DNA from: Dendrophyllia cribrosa | Lineage: Eukaryota; Cnidaria; Anthozoa; Scleractinia; Dendrophylliidae | Reading direction: 5' to 3' | Length of the DNA stretch: 64,000 nucleotides | Assembly: GCA_024195265.1 (NCBI GenBank) | Contig: JAJLRJ010000013.1 | Span: forward strand, 1,866,501 to 1,930,500 | Part shown: piece after piece, positions 34,901 through 46,900 of the stretch | Layout of the letters: every line of letters starts with the position of its first letter | Position numbering within the stretch: position 1 is the stretch's first letter | The notes under the pieces: generated by a model | What the model was told of the DNA's origin: nothing | Seen by the model: the letters and a program-made list of their open reading frames with translations, nothing else | Databases searched by the model: none | Made by a program: the position numbers and the translations under genes

Positions 34901-37900
34901 ATATAAAAGCCTAAGAAAATAAAGTGCAAGAGGAACAAGAGTTTCTAAAGCCGTTCAGCCTCAGAGTTTATTAACAACCGTATAACATGAAACATAAGTC
35001 GGAAAAAATCCTGACATGTGACCATTCCAATGAAAGTTACTAAGCAGTACTTTCCTGTGATGCTGTTTATTATGCTGTACAAGGTGGTTCTAACTTTTGA
35101 GCCTGTGGATAAAAACCTACAGTGTGACCATTGAAATGAAAGCTATCGAGCAGTACTTTCCTGCGGTGCTGTTTATTATGATGTACAAGGTGGTTTTAAC
35201 TTTTGATTCTGTGGATGAAATTCTACAGTATATGACCATTCAAATGAAAGCTACTGAGCAGTACTTTCCTTTGGTACTGTTTATTATGCTGTACAAGGTG
35301 GTTCTAACTTTTGATTCTGTGGATGAAATCCTACAGTATGACCATTCAAATGAAAGCTATTGAGCAGTACTTTCCTTTGGTACTGTTTATTATGCTGTAT
35401 AAGGTGAGTCTAACTTTTGATTCTGTGGATGAAATCATACAGTATGACCATTCAAATGAAAGCTATTGAGCAGTAGTTTCCTATGGCGCTGCTGTTAAAC
35501 GATTTAGGCAATGTATTGATATCGCTCTTACCCTTCAGAAGGATCCACGACAATTGAGCTGGGGTTCTCAATACCACCAGTGATTAAAGTACGACGAAAA
35601 GAACCATTCAACTCGGACACCTCGATAGAACCTACATAGAGCACAACATGGTTATTACCTTAAAATGATGAAACGAGAAAACGTTTTTGACCTAATTTTG
35701 ATGACAAGTTCGAGTTACCCGGCCGGTATTAAACTTCTGTGATAGAGACTGAGTGAAGATGGGAAAATTGTGTACAGATCGAGTCAAAAGAAGTTAGAGT
35801 TCCCTAAATTCTAAGTTATACTAAACATTTTACTACACTTCTAAACATTTTAGAGCGTTTTAATTAAGTGTTGAAGAGAATGTTGGTTTTCAATTTGCAT
35901 TGCTACGCTTTGTGATTGGCTAAAAAATCTCACGCCACTTTCTCAACCAATCAGAAGTAAACCAAAACCAATCGTGACTTACTCGCACACGTTTTCCCGC
36001 GCTTGGCACCGGCTACCTGTATTTGCTTCGAGTTCTGATTGGTTCATTGGATTGCCTGCGTCTGTTGTGATTGGCCAGAGCGATTACTTTGGTTTGGTTT
36101 TACGTCACTCAATTGAAAATCGCTTTTCGCTTTAAGTAGTGAATAGTAATTTTTCCAAAAAATAGAGCAGATTTCTGTCATGTAAGCTCAATAAAATGTC
36201 ACCCATACCTTGATTGGCCCAGTAAATCTTTCTCCCGACCCAATCCACCGCGATTTTTGAAGCGTCTTCAAGACCCTGCTCCATAACATTTACAATTTTC
36301 GTGGAGGTATTCTGCCCGATTCGAGCTCGCTGTATCTTCTTTTTATACATTTCTGTCCAGTAAATCATGCTGGCTTTGAAGTCGAAGTCCAATGAGACTG
36401 CGTTGTCAAGTCTGGCAACAGCTTCTTTGTATTCTGACCCATCTATTTTTATTTCACGAATGTTTCGGAGGTTGCTGAAGATAAGCAATGGACGCTGGCC
36501 TAAAAGGAAAACAATAAACATGTGAATTGTTTTTAAGTAATGATCCGCATAAGAAGGATAGTGCTGAACGGCAATGCACGACGGAATGTCAACTTTTTTC
36601 ATTGTTACAACTGGTGATCTCATTGGCCTAGACTCAAAAACCGGTTCAAGGTGCATTTTGTCTAATTTTTTTTTTAAGGTTTCAAGTAATTTGAGACCCA
36701 ATCGCACAACATGCAATTTTTAAAAGATATTGTATTTGGGGAACTTCATCAAAGAAGCAAAATTATTAGCTATTGTCTTCTGCTATTCTGATTGGTTAAG
36801 CACGAACATTTCCTAAAATTTATTTGACGCAAATGGATTTTCTTTATTTTTTATAATGAAATATAATTATTAACCATCAGCTTCTCCTCTATTCTTGAAA
36901 TCAAAGATATTCTATGTGGGAAAGAGCTAATGCCGCAGAACAATGAAGTTTGCTATCGTTCTTATGTGGAGCATTACATAAATTGTTCTCGATACTCGGG
37001 GACGATCGAAGCAGAGGCGCAATAAAAATTCAAGACTCTCTGTTAAAAAGCAAAAAATAAATCACTTTGCATATTATCTAAAAAGAAAAGGCAACATTAG
37101 GAAGTACAGCACAGTTTTGGCTTTAATTTAAAAGGTTGAAAACTCATAATTTAGAACCACTTCGTACAGCATAATAAACAGTACCACAGGAAAGTACTGC
37201 AATTATGGAGGCATTGTAATTCAGTTGTTTTTCAATATTTTACAAAATGAAATTTGGGATATTTCTTGAATTTGAAGTGTAAAAGATTAAGGAACTGGGT
37301 TTTGACACATACGGTCTATAGCACGACATTTCCTGCCATCCGGATCCAACACATAACCCTCAATACAGGAACACTTGAAGCTTCCTTTGATGTTGTAGCA
37401 GGACTGGCTACACATTCCAGGAATATCGCACTCGTTTATATCTAAAGGAATAAAAGAGAAAAAGTCATGAATATTAACCACTACGTAAAGATATTCACCT
37501 GGCCTGTTCCAGGCGTTTAGATTGTGGGGAGCAGCGAAAAGCGGCGCGCGGCGCTAGGGTCGGCGCGAGGGAAGACTGCGCCCGATTTTTCTTTCGCGCG
37601 CCACAAACTAAACGCCTGGAACAGGCTAATATTCACCTTTCTTATTATACTTTCCTCATCGATGTCCTTTATGTTTCCCTGAACTGAGCTTCGATTTATA
37701 AAATTACGAAACAAGAAAATAGGTAAAGCGTCGCGTTTTCTACTCACTTCACAGTAGGTGATCATGATCATATCAGAATGTGCAACTCATATTTCAAAAC
37801 TCGTTAATAATTCATCAAGTTTAAAATTTGAAAAATAAAAGGGATTTAGGCGATTTTATTCCTTGGTTTTCTCTGTTTTTAATGATCAGTTTGAGAAGCT

Positions 37901-40900
37901 ATATCAATCACTCGAAAGAGTGTTTGATCACGTATTCAAACACCCCGAAATCAGTAACCAACTACAACGTTTGTACTCCTCCCACCCACCAATCAAATCA
38001 GTTCCTTCCCTGGAGACAAGTCCTTGAGACAAGTCCTTGAGACAAGTCCAAAGGAGGTTAAGTTATCCAGACACCACGCAGCTCTTTAGAACCTCTAATT
38101 TCATTGGACCTGGATATCAGGCAGCTCTATTTTTTTCAGGGCTAGGGTCCATTGTTGTGTTGTTTGTTGTATTGTCTTCTCAGCAAATCAGAGTGACCTT
38201 GTAAGAGCTGTGTACTGCCCGAAGTTATCCTGCTACTCTAGTTCCCAGGTTCTTACCTTGACAGCTCTTTTTATCATCCATCAGTTCATATCCCGCGTTA
38301 CATGAACAAAAGAACCCTGCCTTTGTGTCGTGACACTGGTGTAGACAGTGGCCATTGTGACTTTGGCATTCGTTTATGTCTGGAAAACAAAGAAATAATC
38401 ACTTCAATATCTTGATTCACGGTTAGATGATACATGCAACGATAAGACACGCACTGATAGGGCCGAAAGTTCATCCAAAAAAGTGCACTTTTTGTCGGAC
38501 AAAAATCGATTTAGGGAAACGACAAATTACAAAAGAGATAACTAGAGTTTAAATCTGAAAGCACTCGAGAGTCGATGAAAAGGAAGCGCTCAAAACGTCA
38601 GGTTTTGAATACAGTCTTCACTGGTGGCCAATTTACCTTCTCAACGTACACAGTTTATATTTTTCGTGGATAATAATAATGACAGGTAGAAGTCTAACGA
38701 GCAGAGCGAAAGTTTGTGAACTTTTATACTAAAGAACATGAATCAATAGTCAAACTTTTCTAAGAGCGCAAGAATGCCAACGAGAGCAACGGAAGTCGCA
38801 GTTTTTATCATTATCTCCGTTTATCCAGGCAAAGAAGTTGCGAAGCACATCAGCAGGATTTGACAAGTTTTGGTTGTAATTTTTATCAGTGCGCATGCAT
38901 TTTTTCTTTTCTTTCTCCTCTTTTGTTTGACTTGAGTGAAAAGGAAATACTTACAACATTTGGTTTCATCATCTCCGTGGGGGCAGTCAGGGTGTTTATC
39001 ACAAACTTTACTATCTTCAATGCAGATCGTGCTACTGCCACAACGAAACTGGCCAGCTGCACACACAGATATCGGGTTGGTCGCTGCATGACAAGAAAAC
39101 AGATTTTGGATTTTGAATTTTGGTTTGTGACGCTCTTTGTTGGGGACACTTTAAGGCAACAAAAGCGCTTTTTATATGACAAGATGAGCCTCAACTGACC
39201 CGTTCACTCCTAATAATTGCCAAGTTAAAATTGAAACTAAATTGAAATTGCGTCTTGTAAATCCTGTAAAATTACAGCACCATAAGCTGCTGCTCTGTAG
39301 GTTTTCATTTGAATGGTCACACTTTAGGATTTCATCCACGGAATCAAAAGTTAGTACCACCTTGTACAGCATAGTAAAAAGTACCACAGGAAAGTGCTGC
39401 TCAGTAGAAACTCAAGGTTTCATTCTGAAAGATTAAGCTTCTTGCGAACTCTCTTTTGGAAACGACCCTCATCTTGCCATACGTCTACACATTAACACGA
39501 CTGTCGTTTTAATTGGTAACGAGTTTTAAAAAAATAATGTTGAAGGCGGAGAAAGCTCTTGGGCCGAGATTTATACCTCTCATAATGCATGGATGGTCGT
39601 TTCTCGGACACGTAGTTTATTTTAACAGTTTATTTTAAGATATTTTCTGTTTATTTATTTTACGTTATCTTAAACGTTTGTTTTATTTAGTTCACGGATT
39701 CAGTTATTTCAGTCAGTCAAGAGGAAGCGTTTTGGTTTTAAAATTTCTTGCGCATGCAGCTGAAGTACTTACTATTAACTGTCCGAGGCGTGGGATCCGA
39801 CCGTGGTAACATTAAAGTTGTCGGGATCGTGGTAGCGACAGACGGGGTTGGTGAAGCTGGGATTTGAAGACAGTAGCCCAGAATAAATTAGAACAAGTCC
39901 AGAATAAATTAGTATAAGTCCAGACTAAACTAATACAAGTTCAGAATAAATTAGTACAAGTTCAGAATAAATTAGAACAAGTCCAGAATAAATTAGTATA
40001 AGTCCAGACTAAACTAATACAAGTTCAGAATAAATTAGTACAAGTTCAGAATAAATTAGTACAAGTTCAGAATAAATTAGTACAAGTTCAGAATAAAATA
40101 GTTCAAGTTCAGAATAAATTAGTACAAGTCCAGAATAAATTAGTACAAGTCCAGAATAAACCGTACTACAAGTACAGAATAAATTAGTACAGAACGAGGA
40201 TAAATTAATACAAACTCTTAATAAATTAAGACAAATTGAGGAGAGAATAACAGTAGCAAAAAATTATAATAAATTAGTACGAATTGTGAATCGATTAGTG
40301 CAAATATGGAATAAATTAGTACAAGTCCTGGATTAAGTGTAAAAAATATCGGAGCTAGAACAGAATAGAAAGTAAGGACGGATAAAGTAAGAAAATACGC
40401 AAAAGTGAGGATCAAACAGCACACAACGAAATTCGAATAAAACAACAAAATGAATACCTGGCATGCAGATCTTACTAAGAATTTGTGTGACGTAAGGTCC
40501 GAGAGTGAGTCTTTAAAAGGTACTGTTGCCGTAAGAAGCGTTTTAAGTTTTCGAACTCAAGTTAAGCAGCGTTAAGATAAAGGTTAGCCGCTAATATATC
40601 ATGGGCTACTGTCTTACTTAACTTTTATATTATTTACAATGTAAACGTGTCTTTGTTAGAGTGTTAACTTAGATAATGATAAATGGTTAAGCAACGAACA
40701 AAAAAGTTACTCGGTTATTAATTGCCATGGCGGAGGAAAAGAAAGCGAATTTAACTTGTTACAGGTTTTCTGGCTAATTGTATTACATGCTTCGTTAATG
40801 GTTTTAATTATATATAGACTACGAGCAGTCCCTCTTTCCCAGCTTAGTCCGTCGAGCAAGAAACGACAGAACATTGCGAGTGAAAAATGGGCCCCAGTTT

Positions 40901-43900
40901 TCGCGCGGCCATTTTCCACTCGGCAATGTTTTCTCGTTTCTCGATAGACGGACTAAGCTGGGAAAGACGGACTGCTCGTAGTCTATGGTTTATATCTTAC
41001 GTAGCTTTTTATCATTGCTATTACTTTTAACAGTTGGTGTGATGTCTCTATGCACTTTATCAACTTAAATATAGATGTATAATATTATTTTTCTTTTTAA
41101 TAAATTAAATGAATGTTAATGCGAGTTCGACATTGTTTTCGATTTTTGTTATGTTGTACAAGGATACTATAACTGTAAAGTCTGTGAATGAACTGTAAGT
41201 GCAATATAGCCTTCGCTGCCACCGAAACGAACGTAGTTTTGGGTTCCCTGTGCAAAGAAAGTTATTCTGTCGTGTTTGGGTTGTTTATTATGCTTGCATG
41301 CCCTGTGCAAAGCGAGACGCTTAATACAAGAAAATAGATGTTGAGCCACGTAGCACTGGTGATAGAAACAAGGAATCAGAGAATTAACTCTGATTAACGA
41401 GTTAATTCTTTGATTCCTTCACCAGTGCTACGTGACTCAACATTTATTGTACCCTTCACATTCTCATTGCCACAAATTACCACCTTATTACCCACGATCT
41501 GCTCCCGTACGGCCTCGTGGCTCAAGCGGTAGAGCGACGGAAGATCTAATCCGGAGGTCGTGGGTTCGAATCCCACCGAGGTCAAAGATGTTTTCTTTCC
41601 CTCCTGTGGTCCCTCATTTCCTTACTAGGGCTAACGCTCGAACAGGGAAATTTATGGGTTGACCTTAGCACTATAATTTACACACAGAGTTAATTCTCTG
41701 ATTCCTTGCTTAATACAAGAAACTTTACTTACGACAATTTCTTTCATCGCTGTCATCACCACAGTCATCGTTGCCATCGCAACGCTGAATGGCGGGAACA
41801 CACTTCTGGTTTCCGCAAGTAAATTCTTGGTCCGTACAACCGATGTTGCCTGAAAGTTTAAAAATAAATGTCAGGTTATCAAACGTAGACGTCAAACGTC
41901 TCTCAAAACATTAACAGGTGCTCACCACAACTTGCTTCGTCACTTCCGTTGTTGCAGTCGTTCGCTCCATCACAAATCCACTTCCGGTGAATGCATTTAC
42001 TCTTGTCAGCACACAACCATTCGTTTCTACGACATTTTGGCGGAGGTGGTGTAGGTCTGGTGGTTGTAGCTATTAAAGAGAGAAATAATAAAGAAACCCG
42101 TTTAGAAGCTAAATATAGGAAGTTCCTATTATTGGAGAAAGAGCCTCTAGAATGCATGTTTATTTGCATTTTCCTTGAAAATAGATTTCAAATTTTTCAT
42201 TTTTCGTTTTCTTGGAAAGTAAAACTTATCAATCAGTTGAAACGGCAGCATAAAGCCCGGTTTCCATATGATCGCTACGATCGCTGAAAAAAAAGTTCAG
42301 CGATCGTAGCGATCATATGGAAACCACTCTCCGGCGATCGTAGCGATCACAGCGATCGCAGCGACAACGATCGCTGCGATCGCTGTGATTCTATCTCAGC
42401 GATCGTGGCGATCGTATGGAAACCACTCTCAAGCGATCGCAGCGACAGCAAAAATACCAGGATTCACTGCGTACGCTCACTCAAAGGGTGCGATTTGACC
42501 CTTTTTATGGAAGAAGTGCAAAGATACGACTGTCTTTATAACAAATTTTAAAAACAATTCACAGCCGCCATGTTGAATTTCAAGAATGGCGCGAAACGAT
42601 ATTGTCAGACCCAGGTCCCCTCGATCTTCGTTCACTTTCTCAGCGATCGTAGCGATCATATGGAAACCATCAATCGCTGCGATCGCTGAACTATTTTTTT
42701 CAGCGATCGCAGCGATCGTAGCGATCATATGGAAACCGGGCTTAACAAGACACCACATTATATCGTATGGTCATGATTGTGAGAACTCGCACGAGAGGGG
42801 CGTGCGCATCATCTTTGAAATCTACTACTTTGGCTACCCAATACGATGATACAGCTTTAGCGTCACTTGATATTCATTCTCGGTTGTAACGTTAGCCTGC
42901 ATAACAGATGCCACATTAATATCGCATGGTTGTGATTGCGAATACACGTACGGGAGAGGCGTGCGCACCCTTGAAATCGGCGACTCCAGCAAGGGAGGCT
43001 ATTTAAACGCGAATTGTACTTACTGAAATTGTTGCAGCCTGCTTCGTCCGATCCATCCAAGCAGTCGAGCCTTCCATCACATCTGTATAAACCACGCATA
43101 CATCGTCCACTCTCCAAACAACGGAACTCGGACGGGTTGCACGTCGTTGGGTCTATGTTTGCAGAAGAAAACACAACGATTTTAAAAATAATTGTTTTGT
43201 AAACATTTGGAAATATGTAAAACGTTTTTCAGTTGCATTTGATAAGATTGAGACTTACGGCAGTTTCGTTCGTCACTTCGGTCACCACAATCATCTTCCA
43301 AATCGCAGACGAAATCTCGCTGAATACATCTGCCGTTTGTGCATTGAAACTCATTGGTTGGACACGTGGCTAGTAAAGAAAAAAGAACAAGTTGTTAACC
43401 GCTTTGACGAGTGGTTGTAACCAAAGTTTGCTATGCTCCCCGTGAACACGGTTTAACTAAAAGGTGTAGTTCACAGAAAGGGGCTTTTTCCCGGGACTTG
43501 CATGGTCGCAAACAGATTTGCTCCTGGGAACAGTTTAACCAAACGGGGTAGTTCACAAAATGAGACTTTTTCCCCAGAACTTGCTAGCACGGCAGACCCA
43601 ACCTCCTTGTCCAGGGCCCTGTCCGCTATATTGAAAGCAAAGAAATACCTGGTGATACGTTTGAGACAGGCCCCTCGTGTGTGCTGTCCTATCAACCTAC
43701 ACCTGCGACAAAGGAGTAATAATTAGACTACTTACGAGGATCACAGTTCTTTTCATCGCTATCGTCTCCGCAGTCATTTTCATTATCGCATCTCAGTCTT
43801 GCATCAATACAGTTTCCATTACTGCAGGTAAAGTCGGAGGAGCTACACGTCTGCGAGACAGGCTCTGAAAAAAGGACATAATTGATCTGGTTAGTACCGG

Positions 43901-46900
43901 CTGGTAAGACGATAAGGTGGAAACCATGATCACGTAGTAAACTCTATATTAAAAAACCGGGTCTCCATCCTCAAGCCCCGATCCCACCCCGAGCCTTGCA
44001 AGAGCTAAAAAACTGGGTCCCCATCCTCAAGCCCCGACCCCACCCCGAGTCAAAAAGCTTGCTCTCAGGCTAACTCCATAGAAACTGTCTCGGTTATTAT
44101 ACTATAGCTGGGCGGGGAGATGTTTGCCCCCCTCACCTCACCTCCCCTCCCCTCCCCTCCCTCCTCCGACCCAAAAACGACCGTAAACGCAACTTGAAAT
44201 ACTTACGACATCGAGGTCCACTATCGGTAGCTTCATCGCTTCCATCTTCGCAGTCATTGGCGTTATCACAAACCCAGTTCGCGGGAATGCATTTACCGTT
44301 TCCACAGGTAAAATCATTTGTTGGGTGACACAGACGTTGACCTGAAATAAACAATCAATGAAACAGCCATTAACGGTAAGCATCAAATCCACTTCCATCC
44401 TTGTAATTCTGCACTTTTCCTCAAAGCTACTAATTGTTGTGTGGAATCTTTTCAGCCGATAGTTTAGTTGTGTATTTGGTGGCATTTATGACAATGTTTC
44501 ATGGACTTTAGTTTAAGCAAGCCAATTTTCGTTATTTTGGCGGGACCCTCTTTAATATTCATATCACTGCAATTAACAAGCACTTAGTTATACGCGGCTG
44601 CCTTGGTAAGTGTCATTCAGGTAGTAGTTCGTGCTCTTACCCATGTAGTCAGCTACAGTCTCGCATCACGCACGTCACGCCACGTCGCGTCACGCGTGTC
44701 GCGGGTGTGCGTGTAAATTTATGACAGTTGCATGAGCTTTAGAATACTGGCACATTTACAAAAAAAAATTTAAATATTGCGATACAAGGAGCAAAACTGA
44801 TTGAAAGCAATTGTTGGCATCTTTAAAACCACGAAAAATAACTTCCACCGCGATGAATGAATTAATTTCAAACCGACCATGGACCAAATGGCATTTCATC
44901 TTCACAGTTTTAGGTCAAATAGCCAACATTTCTGTGGTTCAAAAGAAACAAGATTGATTTGATAGATAAATAGAGGATGCTTCAAATTCCGTGCGTTGTA
45001 TTCACAAAGTCGTTAGATCAAGCGCCGAAGGCGGGTGTTGTAACAATGCAATGAAAACAACGATATCATTTTTGTTATGTTTCTATTATCGAGTAACATA
45101 CATACAGGGATTTTAATTGAAACTGAAATCGAATCGATTGTTCTGTGCAAAACTGTTTTCATCTTTCCCAAGTTGTTCAAATTGTTAATACCTTCATCTC
45201 GTCGAAAATTCTTTATATAACTAATGATTATGTATCCAATAACCTGTTTTTGCTTGATAAAGACGTATTCCGCACTGGGTATTGAAGTTTTAGAAACTTT
45301 AAACAAGTGCGGCATTTTTTGCGCTCAGAATAATTCAAAAGATGTTAAAGTTACCGCTCTAGGTCAATATAAGCAACACCTCGGTGGAATTTTGTGGCGC
45401 GTACGGTTTAAAATGATTATGATTATGGTATAAATCAAAGCGATAACAGATCACTACGCAAAGAGCGAACAAAGCTCGCTGCAGTTATCACCCGTTAGAA
45501 CTCTAGCACTCGTTACTGGTGTCAAAAATCCCACTTCAATGCAAATTGAAATGAGGGTAGGGTACGTTTATTTCGTGACAATATTAAAAATATTGATTAT
45601 AAAATGCAAAGACTGCAGTCTGACGTTAAAGTTTTACCGAAGATAACCGAAATATTGGAGGCTAAATACCGAAGTTGCGCCACTTAAATGATGTCCTTGT
45701 ATAAATGCTCAAACAAACGTCTAAAGTCCAGCTCTAAAATTATTGGATTCAAGCGGAACACAGCTAAGATCGCGTCTCCGTTATGAATGTTTAAAAACTC
45801 TTTTTCAGTAGTTTCGGTTCAGCAGTTAGCGACAAGTTAAAGCATAGCATGATGAACTGTGAAATTTTGTTTCCACATAAGGCACACCAACACTGGTTTG
45901 TTATTTTGCTAAAATAGATTGTAAATATCGACTTTAATATAATCAATAGGCAACTTTAAGGGTCAAAGTCTGCTTGTACAGTTTGTAATCTGGAGCCGGA
46001 TGAGGCGATATTTGTAAATTCGTTTTCTTTATAACTAAGCAAAACATGTTACAATTTGTTCCGAATTTTACAAAGGACTTCCACCAACAAACCACACAAG
46101 TTTACAGTAAATCACTAGTCTTCGGCTCGTGATTCAGAAAACTAATATACAACACGGCCGCTACTGTTGTATTAAAACACTACCTATAACAACGGAGGAT
46201 GTTTTGGTGATATTTAACAAATTTAGCTGTTATATAAGAACACGTTATATTTTGCGAATCATGCCTTAATTCTTGCCTTTATCTTTGACATATTAAACAC
46301 AGAAACGATGCTAGAGAAATCGGATGACATTGTGCAGAAAAAAATTACAAAAATGATCCCTGAGTCTTTAAGTATAGTGCAGATCTTCATTCAACCAGAA
46401 ATAGCTCATATGAGATTAATAATACTCAAGAAAAGAATGAATTAAACGACACGCAGCTTTTATTTATTCTTTTTAAAACTGAGAATGAACTTGACTTTCG
46501 TTGTGCAATTAGTAAGATCAAGTTCGATCCCTGTTTTTTTCTCCACCTTGGAGTGAATAAATTAATAAATCTTGTGCTCTTTTTATGGCTTCCAAGGGAT
46601 TCTTTTATTTTTTCGAATATATTATTTATTTTATTTCAAAATCCCAAGACAGAACAAGTTTGCATTCACAAAGGAAGCTTTTTTCAATATTTGTAACCAA
46701 AACAATAGCTGCCTGGTAATGATTTTTGTGAGTAAAAACATTTTGTCACCCTGGAGTTTCAATACATAAAAAAAAACAGCTAAAAATATTTAGTTTCACA
46801 ATAATTAAGCATTGCTTATACCGGTATATTCATTAAAAAAAAAAGATACAGTCGAACCTTCCATAAACGGACATATTATCGGGACCAGAAAAAGTGTCCA

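Noticed and set aside
36500..36716. N-terminal extension of the exon 13 frame
   Set aside because: Sequence upstream of the acceptor at 36500-36501 is intron and repeat C; the phase-1 join to EGF-B exon 12 explains the exon fully.
39877..40333. CRISPR-like array
   Set aside because: Units are contiguous ~20-bp tandem repeats without spacers, in an animal gene intron.
41394..41585. Minus-strand frame with [21 protein letters not shown]
   Set aside because: This is the antisense reading of a tRNA-like sequence, a common false protein; the SINE explains it.
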